The position numbers and the translations under genes are program-made. From contig DAIEMM010000073.1 of the NCBI GenBank assembly GCA_027349605.1, positions 1-9,561 of the forward strand: a DNA stretch of 9,561 bases, written 5' to 3'. Of the stretch, positions 1-7,485 are shown in pieces. The notes below the pieces were generated by a model. The model saw only the letters and a program-made list of their open reading frames with translations. It had not been told where the DNA came from and searched no databases. The stretch comes from Anaeromyxobacteraceae bacterium. Its GTDB lineage: Bacteria; Myxococcota; Myxococcia; Myxococcales; Anaeromyxobacteraceae. How positions within the stretch are numbered: position 1 is the first letter of the stretch; every line of letters starts with the position of its first letter.

Positions 1-2766
1 TTCCACGAAGGCCTCGGGCTGGAGGATGGCGGGGATGCGGGCGTGCTTCGTCCAGAAGTGGAAGTGCTCGGTGAGCCGGTAGGTGGTGGCGACGAATGGG
101 AACTCGTCCGGCTTCCCGAAGGCCTTCCAGTCGTCCTGGAAGACCCGCGCGGCCGGGTCGTTCAGCACCTTGCCGAAGGGGTTCCTGGCGAGCGGGGTGT
201 CGAACGGCTCGTAGTGCTCCGGGAACGGCCCGTCGACCATGGCCGGCGCCCAGAGCCGGGCCACGCCCTCGTTGTTCATGATGAACGGGTTCATCCCGTC
301 GGCGGGGGGGGAGTCGGGCTTGAAGTCGGGGACGTCGTTCCCCACCCACTTGGTCCCGGACCACCAGACGAGCTTGCGCGTCGCGATGTAGGGCACGCCG
401 TCGGCGTTGCAGGAGGCCCGGTTGTAGAGGACGCGCCGGTTGGCCTGCCAGGACCAGGCCCACCCCGGGGTGACCCCGAGGCCGCTGGGATCGGATTGGT
501 CGCGGCGGGCCATCTGGTTGCCCGCCTGCGTCCAGCTTCCGGCGAAGATCCAGCAGCCGCAGGCGGTCGAGCCGTCGGCCTGGAGCACGGCGAAGCCCGG
601 CACCTGCTCGCCCTGCCTCACCAGGAACGCGCCCGGGGTCTTGGGGTCGGGGACGTCGGTCACCGCCTGGCCGTTGAACTCCCGCGCCACCTCGTCGGGC
701 GCCGGGGCGCCGGCGATCCGGTAGGGCCAGGCCAGCTTCAGGACGGGCTCGGGGAAGGCCCCGCCCTCCTTGGCGTAGAGCCCCCTCAGGGCGAGGAAGA
801 GCCCGCCCACGATCTCCAGGTCCCCCCTGGCCTCGGCGGGAGGCTCGGCCGCCTTCCAGTGCCACTGCAGCCAGCGGGCGCTGGAGACGAGCGAACCGTC
901 CTCCTCGGCGAAGAGCGAGGAGGGGAACCGGAACACCTCGGTCTGGATCTGGGTGGGATCGACGTCGTTGAACTCGCCGTGGTTCTGCCAGAACTCCGAG
1001 GTCTCGGTGGCGAGCGGGTCGATGGTGACGAGGTACTTCAGCTTGCGCAGGCCTCCCAGGATCTTGGCCTTGTCCGGGAAGGAGGAGAGCGGGTTGAACC
1101 CCTGGCAGACGTAGCCGTTGACCTTGCCCTGGGCCATGAGGTCCATGACGCGCAGCACGTCGTAGGGCGCGTCGATCTTGGGCAGCCACTCGTAGGCGAA
1201 GTCGTTGTCCTTCGTCGCCGCGGCCCCGTACCAGGCCTTCATGAGGGAGACGAAGAACTTGGGGTAGTTCGCCCAGTAGTTGAGCTGACCCGGGCGGAGC
1301 AGCTTGGGCGTTCGCTTCTCGAGATACGTCCTGAGGTCGGGGTCTCCGTCGGTGGGCAGGGTCAGGTAGCCCGGGAGCGAATGCGAGAGCAGCCCCAGGT
1401 CGGTGAGCCCCTGGATGTTGGAGTGGCCGCGGAGCGCGTTGACGCCGCCGCCCGCCATCCCCATGTTGCCGAGGAGCAGCTGGAGGATGGCGATGGACCG
1501 GATGTTCTGCGAGCCCACGCTGTGCTGGGTCCAGCCGAGCGCGTAGAGGCTCGTCATGGTCCGCTCGGGCACCGCCGTGGAGGCGATGGCCTCGCAGACC
1601 TCGAGGAACTTGTCCCTGGGGGTGCCGGTGGTCCGCTCCACCATCTCCGGGGTGTAGCGGGAGTAGTGCCTCTTCATCCGCTGGAAGACGCAGTTCGGAT
1701 CCTGCAGCGTCGGATCGACCTTGGCGAGGCCGTCCTTGTCGACCTGGTAGTTCCAGGTGGACTTGTCGTAGCTCCGCTTGGCCTCGTCGTAGCCGGTGAA
1801 GAGGCCGTCCTCGAAGCCGGTGTCCTCGCGCACGAGCAGGGCGGCGCTGGTGTAGTTCCTGACGTAGTCGTGCTGGATCTTGTCGTTCTCGAGCAGGTAC
1901 CGGATGACGCCGCCCAGGAAGGCGATGTCCGTCCCGGGACGGATGGGGGCGTACAGGTCGGCCACCGCCGCGGTCCGCGTGAAGCGCGGATCCACGACGA
2001 CGAGACGGGCCTTCTTCTTGGCCTTGGCCTCGAGGACCCACTTGAAGCCGCAGGGATGGGCCTCGGCGGGGTTGCCGCCCATCACCAGGATCAGGTCGGC
2101 GTTCTTGATGTCGACCCAGCTGTTCGTCATCGCGCCACGGCCGAACGTCGGGGCCAGACCGGCCACCGTGGGGCCGTGTCAGACACGCGCCTGGTTGTCG
2201 ACGGCGACCCCCCCGAGCGCGCGGATGACCTTGTGGAAGACGTACCCGGTCTCGTTCGAGGAGGCGGAGGCCGCGAGGAACGCGGTGCTCGTCCACCGGT
2301 TCACGGTCAGCCCCTTGGCGTTCTTCTCGACGAAGTTCCTGTCGCGGTCGTCCTTCATCAGGCGCGCGACGCGGTCGACCGCCCATTCCCAGGACACCCG
2401 CTTCCACTCCGAGGAGCCGGGAGCGCGGTACTCGGGGAACTTGAGCCGGGTCGGGCTGTGGATGAAGTCGAGGAGGCTCGCCCCCTTCGGGCAGAGCGTT
2501 CCCCGGTTCACCGGGTGGTCGGGGTCCCCCTCCACGTGCATGATCTCGGTCCGCGCGTTCTTGGACCGGTCGCCGAGGCCGTAGAGGATGACGCCGCAGC
2601 CCACCGAGCAGTACGGGCAGGTGTTGCGGGTCTCGCTGGCGTGGGCGAGCTTGAAGAGCCGGACGTCGGCCAAGGCTCGCTCTGCGGAGAACCCGAGCGC
2701 GCCGACGGTGGTGGCGCCGATCCCGGATGCGGTGAGCTTGAGGAACCCTCTACGGGAGACGTGCAT
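1..2766 (-). CDS. fdnG: Formate dehydrogenase-N/O major (catalytic) subunit, selenocysteine-containing, 3' end cut by window
   Basis: This is the catalytic subunit of a membrane-bound respiratory formate dehydrogenase, which oxidises formate to CO2 at a bis-MGD molybdenum (or tungsten) centre on the periplasmic side. Start ATG 2764-2766 is chosen because GGAGG lies 6 nt upstream and a twin-arginine signal follows at once (SRRGFLK, residues 4-10, hydrophobic stretch, ALA at 31-33). The N-terminal [4Fe-4S] site is C50-x2-C53-x3-C57 with C92, followed by the conserved lysine K94. Codon 196 is an in-frame UGA in the context VDNQARV-Sec-HGPTVA, which matches my memory of E. coli FdnG including the residue number. 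After it the frame stays open to the edge with family blocks such as GRGAMTNSWVDIKNADL and GGGVNALRGHSNIQG. It holds 922 codons; E. coli FdnG has about 1015, so roughly 90 residues are missing. The Fe-S and cytochrome b subunits would be expected further left, outside the window. FdnG versus FdoG or a generic FdhA cannot be separated here. Confidence 0.96.
2150..2178 (-). promoter_or_regulatory. Bacterial SECIS element (SelB-binding hairpin) inside the formate dehydrogenase gene
   Basis: Reading the minus strand, an 11-nt spacer follows the UGA. The hairpin then has a GG/CC lower stem (2167-2166 with 2151-2150), a single bulged U at 2165, a GGCC/GGCC upper stem (2164-2161 with 2155-2152) and the loop GGUCU (2160-2156). 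The GGUCU loop, the bulged U on the 5' side and the 11-nt spacing agree with the E. coli fdhF/fdnG SECIS as I recall it. The stem bases differ from E. coli but still pair, which points to conserved structure. It would recruit SelB carrying selenocysteyl-tRNA while also encoding HGPTVAGLAPT. Confidence 0.9.
2179..2181 (-). other. In-frame UGA selenocysteine codon (Sec196)
   Basis: The UGA falls exactly at the position of the molybdenum-ligating selenocysteine of FdnG-type enzymes, between NQARV and HGPTVA. The reading frame is homologous on both sides and open for the remaining 726 codons, so this is recoding and not a nonsense mutation. The adjacent His197 is the conserved active-site histidine of the family. 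The genome must therefore carry selA, selB, selC and selD elsewhere. Confidence 0.95.
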
Positions 2767-2772
2767 CGACGA

Positions 2773-2777
2773 CCTCC
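2773..2777 (-). promoter_or_regulatory. Ribosome binding site of the formate dehydrogenase gene
   Basis: On the minus strand GGAGG sits 6 nt before the ATG at 2766. It decides the start: the frame stays open for another 47 codons upstream to an ATG at 2907, but that extension has no family resemblance and would bury the twin-arginine signal inside the protein. Confidence 0.75.
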
Positions 2778-2900
2778 GGAGGACGGGGAATGTGGTGCGA
2801 AGGGTACAGCAGGGGGCCGGCCCGGCGCAAAGGACGGCGTCGGGGAATCGCCAGGCGCGCCGGTTCGACCTGCCGCGATGCGTCAAGGCCCGACGAGGGC

Positions 2901-2929
2901 TCGACAACCGGTCGCGGTGTCACTAAAGA
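2901..2929 (+). promoter_or_regulatory. Candidate sigma-70 promoter for the transporter operon
   Basis: TCGACA (2901-2906) matches the -35 consensus TTGACA at five of six bases. A 17-nt spacer separates it from TAAAGA (2924-2929), which matches the -10 consensus only at three of six but lies in the single A/T-rich patch of the intergenic region. Transcription from it would start near 2936, giving a leader of about 20 nt. The weak -10 keeps this tentative. Confidence 0.3.
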
Positions 2930-2956
2930 TTTCGCCTCCATCCTCGATCTCCCACC

Positions 2957-3709
2957 ATGCCCGACGACCTCATCCTCGAGACCCGCGAAGTCACCAAGGA
3001 GTTCCGCGGGTTCGTCGCCGTCGCGGGCGTGTCACTCAAGGTGAAGCGCGGGTCGATCCACGGCCTGATCGGCCCGAACGGAGCGGGCAAGACCACCATG
3101 TTCAACCTGCTCACCCGGTTCCTGCCGGTGACGCGGGGGACCATCCTGCACCGGGGCGAGGACGTGACGCGGATGCCGCCGGCCCAGGTGGCCCGTCGTG
3201 GGGTCGTCCGCTCGTTCCAGATCTCGGCGGTGTTCGGCAGCCTGACCGCGCTCGAGAACGTCCGCATCGCGCTGCAGCGCCCGCTGGGCACCTCCTTCCG
3301 CTTCTGGGCCCCGTCCCGCAGCCTGTCGGTGCTGGACGACCGGGCCCGGGCGCTGCTCGCCGACGTGGACCTCCAGGATCTCGCCGACGTGCCCGCCGGG
3401 GAGCTCCCGTACGGCCGCAAGCGGGCCCTCGAGCTCGCCACCACCCTGGCGCTCGAGCCCGAGGTCCTGCTCCTCGACGAGCCCACGGCGGGCATGGGGC
3501 ACGAGGACGTGGGTCGCGTCGCCGAGCTCATCAAGCGGGTGGCCAGGGGGCGCACCGTCCTCATGGTCGAGCACAACCTCTCGGTGGTGGCCGACCTGTG
3601 CGACACGATCACCGTGCTCGCCCGCGGGAGCGTCCTCGCCGAGGGGAGCTACGCGCAGGTCTCCGCCGATCCCTCCGTGCGCGAGGCCTACATCGGGAGC
3701 GCCGCGTGA
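2957..3709 (+). CDS. livG: HAAT-family ABC transporter ATP-binding protein, LivG-like
   Basis: This is one of the two cytoplasmic ATPases that drive a branched-chain amino acid-type (HAAT) importer. At 250 aa it has the usual LivG length. Motifs are Walker A GPNGAGKT (39-46), Q-loop Q88 in SFQ, signature-position sequence LPYGRKR (150-156), Walker B LLLDEPTAGM (171-180) with catalytic E175, and switch histidine H206 in VEHN. The signature departs from canonical LSGGQ; LivG proteins commonly have a variant here (LAYGQQR in E. coli, from memory). An in-frame TAA at 2924-2926 and no start codon between it and 2957 make the ATG the only sensible start. No clear Shine-Dalgarno precedes it, so initiation may be weak or near-leaderless. 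It is the first gene of the operon, and its stop overlaps the next start by GTGA. Confidence 0.93.
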   Translation: MPDDLILETREVTKEFRGFVAVAGVSLKVKRGSIHGLIGPNGAGKTTMFNLLTRFLPVTRGTILHRGEDVTRMPPAQVARRGVVRSFQISAVFGSLTALENVRIALQRPLGTSFRFWAPSRSLSVLDDRARALLADVDLQDLADVPAGELPYGRKRALELATTLALEPEVLLLDEPTAGMGHEDVGRVAELIKRVARGRTVLMVEHNLSVVADLCDTITVLARGSVLAEGSYAQVSADPSVREAYIGSAA

Positions 3710-4428
3710 GCGCGCCCTCCGCCGCCCCGATCCTCCGCATCCGGGACCTCCAGGCCTTCTACGGGGAGTCGCACGTCCTCCACGGCGTCGACCTGGACGT
3801 GGCCGAGGGCGAGGTGGTCACCCTGCTCGGGCGAAACGGGTCGGGGCGCACCTCCACGCTCAAGTCCATCCTCGGCCTGGTGGGCCGTCGCACCGGGTCG
3901 ATCCAGGTCGGAGGCCAGGAGACCGTGGGCATGGCTCCCCACCGCATCGCGCGCCTGGGCATCGGCGTGGGCTACTGCCCGGAGGAGCGCGGGATCTTCG
4001 CCAGCCTGACCACCGAGGAGAACCTCCAGCTCCTGCCCAGGATCGGGGCGGCCGGCATGCCCGACGCGGAGATCTACGACATGTTCCCGAACCTGCTCGA
4101 GCGCAGGAGGAGCCAGGGGACGCGCCTCTCCGGCGGCGAGCAGCAGATGCTCGCCATGGCCCGGATCCTCCGCGCCGGTGCACGGCTCCTGCTCCTCGAC
4201 GAGATCACCGAGGGGCTGGCGCCGGTCATCGTGCAGGCGCTGGGCCGGGTGGTCCAGCAGCTCAAGGAGCGCGGGTACACCATCGTGCTGGTGGAGCAGA
4301 ACTTCCGGTTCGCCGCGCCGCTGGCCGACCGGCACTACCTGCTCGAGCACGGACGCGTCGTGGACACGATCGAAGCCGGGCAGCTGTCCGGTCGCATGGA
4401 GTCGTTGCAGGAGTTCCTGGGAGTGTAG
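3706..4428 (+). CDS. livF: HAAT-family ABC transporter ATP-binding protein, LivF-like, with arginine in Walker A
   Basis: This is the second ATPase of the importer (240 aa), partner of the LivG-like subunit. The start is GTG 3706-3708, overlapping the livG stop as GTGA; it is the junction expected for coupled translation and gives a normal LivF length. The same frame runs open far upstream, but that part lies antisense to the formate dehydrogenase and is not coding. Motifs are Walker A GRNGSGRTS (42-50) with Arg48 (CGC, 3847-3849) where lysine is normal, PEERGIF (92-98) at the Q-loop region, a canonical signature LSGGEQQ (141-147), Walker B LLLLDEITEGLAP (161-173) with E166, and Gln198 in VEQN at the switch-histidine position. 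Gln there and EGLAP are LivF family traits. Lys-to-Arg in Walker A is unusual for ABC ATPases in general. Confidence 0.92.
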   Translation: MSAPSAAPILRIRDLQAFYGESHVLHGVDLDVAEGEVVTLLGRNGSGRTSTLKSILGLVGRRTGSIQVGGQETVGMAPHRIARLGIGVGYCPEERGIFASLTTEENLQLLPRIGAAGMPDAEIYDMFPNLLERRRSQGTRLSGGEQQMLAMARILRAGARLLLLDEITEGLAPVIVQALGRVVQQLKERGYTIVLVEQNFRFAAPLADRHYLLEHGRVVDTIEAGQLSGRMESLQEFLGV

Positions 4429-4455
4429 CTCGCCCCGAACCGAGGAGACGCCCAC

Positions 4456-5661
4456 ATGATGAACCGCATCGCATTCGCCGCAGCACTGCTGATCGCAGCC
4501 GGGACGGCCGCCGCCGATTCAAAGGTCTCGGACGACGTCGTCAAGATCGGCGTCCTCACCGACATGACCGGGTACTACTCCGACCTGTCCGGCCCCGGGT
4601 CGCTCGAGGCCGCGAAGATGGCCGCCGAGGACTTCGGCGGGAAGGTCCTCGGCAAGCCGATCGTGATCATCGGCGCCGACCACCAGCTCAAGGCCGACGT
4701 GGCCTCCACCGTGGCCCGCAAGTGGTTCGACGAGGAGAAGGTGGACGCCATCGCCGACCTGGTGTCGTCCTCCACCGCGCTGGCCGTGATGCCGGTCGCC
4801 GCCGAGAAGAAGCGCATCACGCTGCTCTCCGGCCCGGGCACCACCGCCATCACCGGCGACAAGTGCACGCCCTACAACTTCCACTGGACCTACAACAACT
4901 GGGCGCTCGCCAACGGCACCGGCCGCGAGGTCGTGAAGCAGGGCGGCAACACCTGGTACTTCATCACCGCCGACTACGTCTTCGGCAAGTCCCTCGAGGA
5001 GGACACCGCGGCCATGGTCAAGGCCGGCGGAGGAAAGGTGCTCGGCTTCTCCCGCCACCCCTCGCCGGGGACGACCGACTTCTCCTCCTACCTGCTCCAG
5101 GCCCAGGCCTCGGGCGCCAAGATCATCGGCCTCGCCAACGCCGGCGCCGACACCATCAACGCCATCAAGCAGGCCAACGAGTTCGGCATCACCAAGAAGC
5201 AGAACCTGGCCGGCCTGCTCGTCTTCATCTCCGACATCAACAGCCTCGGGCTCGAGACCGCGAAGGGCATGTACCTCACCACCGCGTTCTACTGGGACCG
5301 CGACGACGCCAGCCGCGCCTGGTCCAAGCGCTTCTTCGCCAAGATGAAGAAGGAGCCGACCATGGTGCAGGCCGGCGTCTACTCGGCCGTCACCCACTAC
5401 CTCAAGGCCATCCAGGCCGCCGGGACGGACAACTCCGACGCGGTGGCGGCCAAGATGCGCGAGATGCCGGTGAACGACTTCTTCGCCACCAACGGGCGCA
5501 TCGGCCCCGACGGCCTGCACCGCCACGACATGTACCTGGTGCAGGTGAAGACCCCGGCCGAGTCGAAGTACCCGTGGGACTACTACAAGATCGCCAAGGT
5601 CATCCCGGCGGCCGAGGCCTTCCCCCCCGTCTCCGACAAGTGCCCGCTCGTGAAGAAGTAG
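4456..5661 (+). CDS. Periplasmic substrate-binding protein of the HAAT-type ABC transporter (type I fold, Peripla_BP_6-like)
   Basis: This periplasmic receptor captures the solute and delivers it to the LivH/LivM channel. It has 401 aa, typical of the family. GAGGAG (4442-4447) is 8 nt before the ATG at 4456; a second ATG follows at 4459 but is spaced less well. Residues 1-20 form a Sec signal peptide (NR, hydrophobic core, cleavage likely after AAA before D21), with no lipobox cysteine, so a soluble periplasmic protein is expected. The mature chain opens with VVKIGVLTDMTG (28-39), the usual first strand of the fold. It has only two cysteines, C137 and C396, which could form a disulphide tying the C-terminus to the N-lobe. 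Codons are strikingly uniform G/C-ending, consistent with high expression. The ligand is not readable: I could not recognise the LivJ amino-acid-anchoring residues, so amino acid, amide, aromatic or hydroxy-acid ligands all remain possible. Confidence 0.92.
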   Translation: MMNRIAFAAALLIAAGTAAADSKVSDDVVKIGVLTDMTGYYSDLSGPGSLEAAKMAAEDFGGKVLGKPIVIIGADHQLKADVASTVARKWFDEEKVDAIADLVSSSTALAVMPVAAEKKRITLLSGPGTTAITGDKCTPYNFHWTYNNWALANGTGREVVKQGGNTWYFITADYVFGKSLEEDTAAMVKAGGGKVLGFSRHPSPGTTDFSSYLLQAQASGAKIIGLANAGADTINAIKQANEFGITKKQNLAGLLVFISDINSLGLETAKGMYLTTAFYWDRDDASRAWSKRFFAKMKKEPTMVQAGVYSAVTHYLKAIQAAGTDNSDAVAAKMREMPVNDFFATNGRIGPDGLHRHDMYLVQVKTPAESKYPWDYYKIAKVIPAAEAFPPVSDKCPLVKK

Positions 5662-5668
5662 CAGCCGG

Positions 5669-6535
5669 ATGATCCAGGCCCTCTCCGGCCAGCTCCTGCT
5701 CGGCCTCATCAACGGCTCGTTCTACGCGCTGCTCTCCCTCGGGCTGGCCATCATCTTCGGCCTGCTCGACGTGGTGAACTTCGCGCACGGCGCGCAGTAC
5801 ATGCTGGGAGCCTTCCTGGCGTGGATGGGGCTCCAGTACCTGGGCATCGGGTACTGGTGGGCGCTCCTGCTCTCGCCGCTCGTTGTGGGCGCGACGGGGC
5901 TCGTCGTCGAGAGGGTCTTCCTGCGGAGGCTCCAGGGCCTCGACAACCTCTACGGCCTGCTCCTGACCTTCGGGCTGGCGCTGGTCATCGAGGGGCTCTT
6001 CCACCACGCCTTCGGCAACTCGGGCAGCCCGTACCCGGTGCCCGAGCTGCTCCGGGGCGGCTTCGACCTGGGCTTCATGTACCTTCCCAAGTACCGGGCC
6101 TGGGTGGTCGTGGTCTCGCTCGGGATCTCGCTCGGCTCGTGGTTCGTGATCGAGAAGACGCCGATCGGGGCCTACCTCCGGGCCGGCACCGAGAACCCGA
6201 GGCTGCTCCAGGCCTTCGGGGTGAACGTGCCCGTCATGTTCATGCTCACCTACGGGTTCGGCGTGGCGCTGGCCGGGTTCGCCGGCGTCATGGCCGCGCC
6301 CATCTACCAGGTCACGCCGATGATGGGGTCGTCGCTCATCATGGTGGTCTTCGCCGTGGTGGTGATCGGCGGGATGGGTTCCATCCTCGGCTCGATCGTG
6401 ACCGGCATCGGCGTCGGCCTCGTCGAGGGCTTCACCAAGTTCCTCTGGCCCGAGGCGGCCAACGTGGTGGTCTTCGTCCTCATGGCGGTCGTGCTGCTGG
6501 TCCGGCCCGCCGGCCTCTTCGGGAGGCAGAAGTGA
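5669..6535 (+). CDS. livH: HAAT-family ABC transporter permease, LivH-like
   Basis: This is one of the two inner-membrane channel subunits. It has 288 aa and is almost wholly hydrophobic, with about eight predicted membrane segments. LivH hallmarks are an N-terminal GLINGSFYALLSLGLAIIFG (12-31), then VVNFAHG (35-41). A cytoplasmic coupling loop from about E162 (EKTPIGAYLRAGTENP, followed by AFGVNV) contacts the ATPases, and a C-terminal RPAGLFGR closes the protein. The ATG is 7 nt after the stop of the binding-protein gene with no strong Shine-Dalgarno, which suggests translational coupling. It ends in the GTGA overlap that starts livM. The substrate cannot be deduced from the permease. Confidence 0.93.
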   Translation: MIQALSGQLLLGLINGSFYALLSLGLAIIFGLLDVVNFAHGAQYMLGAFLAWMGLQYLGIGYWWALLLSPLVVGATGLVVERVFLRRLQGLDNLYGLLLTFGLALVIEGLFHHAFGNSGSPYPVPELLRGGFDLGFMYLPKYRAWVVVVSLGISLGSWFVIEKTPIGAYLRAGTENPRLLQAFGVNVPVMFMLTYGFGVALAGFAGVMAAPIYQVTPMMGSSLIMVVFAVVVIGGMGSILGSIVTGIGVGLVEGFTKFLWPEAANVVVFVLMAVVLLVRPAGLFGRQK

Positions 6536-7470
6536 GGCGCGTCTGGTCGGGCCAGGCCGTCTTCATGGGCTGGGCTTCGCTCGTGGCCCTGGGGGTCGCG
6601 GCCCCCTTCGTGGTCTACCCGGTCTTCGCCATGAACGTGCTGGTGATGGCGCTCTTCGCGAGCGCCCTCAACCTGCTCCTCGGCTACGCCGGGCTGCTCT
6701 CCTTCGGTCACGCCGCCTTCCTGGGATCGGCCGCCTACGTCACCGGGCTCGCCGCCAAGACCTGGGGATTCGGCGTGCTCCTCTCCATGGCCACCGGGGT
6801 GGCGGTGGCGGCGGCCCTGGGGCTCGTCTTCGGCCTCCTGGCCCTGCGGCGGTCCGGGATCTACTTCGCGATGATCACCCTGGGCCTCGCCCAGGTGGTC
6901 TACTTCCTGGTGGTGCAGATGCCCTGGACGGGCGGGGAGGACGGGCTGCAGGGGATCCCGCGCGGCAAGCTACTCGGGTTCCTGGACCTCGGCGACTCGT
7001 TCGCCATGTACTTCTTCACCTACGCGGTCTTCCTGGCCGCGTTCTGGCTCATCCAGCGCACCATCGACTCGCCCTTCGGGCAGGTGCTGCGGGCCATCCG
7101 GGAGAACGAGCCGAGGGCCATCTCCCTCGGGTACGACGTGCAGCGCTACAAGCTGCTGGCCTTCGTCCTCTCCGCCGCGCTGGCCGGCCTGGCCGGATCG
7201 CTCAAGGCGATCGCGATGCAGTTCGCGACCCTCGGCGACGTGGCCTGGCAGCGCAGCGGCGAGGTGGTCCTCATGACGCTCCTCGGCGGCATGGGAACGG
7301 TGCTCGGCCCCTCGGTGGGCGTGCTGCTCGTGGTCACCATGGAGAACTACCTGGCCAGCCTCGGCTCCTGGGTCACGGTGATCACCGGCGCGGTCTTCGT
7401 GGTGATGGTGATGGCCTTCCGGCGCGGCGTGGTGGGCGAGATCCAGGCGCTGCTGTCGCGCCGGTCCTGA
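6532..7470 (+). CDS. livM: HAAT-family ABC transporter permease, LivM-like
   Basis: This is the second channel subunit (312 aa), pairing with the LivH-like protein. The start is GTG 6532-6534, overlapping the livH stop as GTGA, with GGGAGG (6521-6526) 5 nt before it. The frame is open much further upstream in the shadow of livH, and that part is not coding. LivM hallmarks are NLLLGYAGLLSFGHAAF (47-63), LALRRSGIYFAMITLGLAQ in the middle, and the coupling loop from about Q175 (QRTIDSPFGQVLRAIREN, then RAISLGYDV), followed by the AGLAGSL helix. It lacks the long extra N-terminal region found in some LivM proteins. An ATG at residue 12 is a possible alternative start but has no ribosome site. Confidence 0.93.
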   Translation: MRRVWSGQAVFMGWASLVALGVAAPFVVYPVFAMNVLVMALFASALNLLLGYAGLLSFGHAAFLGSAAYVTGLAAKTWGFGVLLSMATGVAVAAALGLVFGLLALRRSGIYFAMITLGLAQVVYFLVVQMPWTGGEDGLQGIPRGKLLGFLDLGDSFAMYFFTYAVFLAAFWLIQRTIDSPFGQVLRAIRENEPRAISLGYDVQRYKLLAFVLSAALAGLAGSLKAIAMQFATLGDVAWQRSGEVVLMTLLGGMGTVLGPSVGVLLVVTMENYLASLGSWVTVITGAVFVVMVMAFRRGVVGEIQALLSRRS

Positions 7471-7472
7471 CG

Positions 7473-7480
7473 AAGGAGGA
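7473..7480 (+). promoter_or_regulatory. Strong ribosome binding site of the dehydrogenase gene
   Basis: AAGGAGGA lies 5 nt before the GTG at 7486 and just after the livM stop at 7470. It is the best Shine-Dalgarno match in the operon, fixes the GTG start, and suggests that the dehydrogenase is initiated independently and well. Confidence 0.8.
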
Positions 7481-7485
7481 TTCCC

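Larger units (their letters stand above)
2767..2956. other. Divergent intergenic region between the formate dehydrogenase gene and the transporter operon
   Basis: This 190-bp stretch must hold the promoters for both directions. I see no convincing protein, RNA gene or long inverted repeat in it. The right-hand end (about 2921-2932) is noticeably more A/T-rich than the rest and carries the best plus-strand promoter candidate. On the minus strand TTGACG (2886-2881) resembles a -35 element, but the expected -10 position is GC-only, so no promoter is proposed for the formate dehydrogenase. Confidence 0.7.

Noticed and set aside
2179..2181. Formate dehydrogenase gene as a pseudogene with a nonsense mutation
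   Set aside because: The UGA is at the known selenocysteine position with a SECIS immediately downstream and intact homology beyond it.
2881..2886. Minus-strand TTGACG as a -35 box for the formate dehydrogenase gene
   Set aside because: The -10 position 17 nt downstream reads CCGGCG, with no A/T-rich hexamer. I also saw no sigma-54 GG-N10-GC element or FNR box that I could defend.
4519..5712. 397-codon minus-strand open frame opposite the binding-protein gene
   Set aside because: It is rich in Val, Gly, Leu, His and Asp runs typical of the reverse complement of G/C-ending codons, has no family motif, and the opposite strand carries a clear binding protein with signal peptide.
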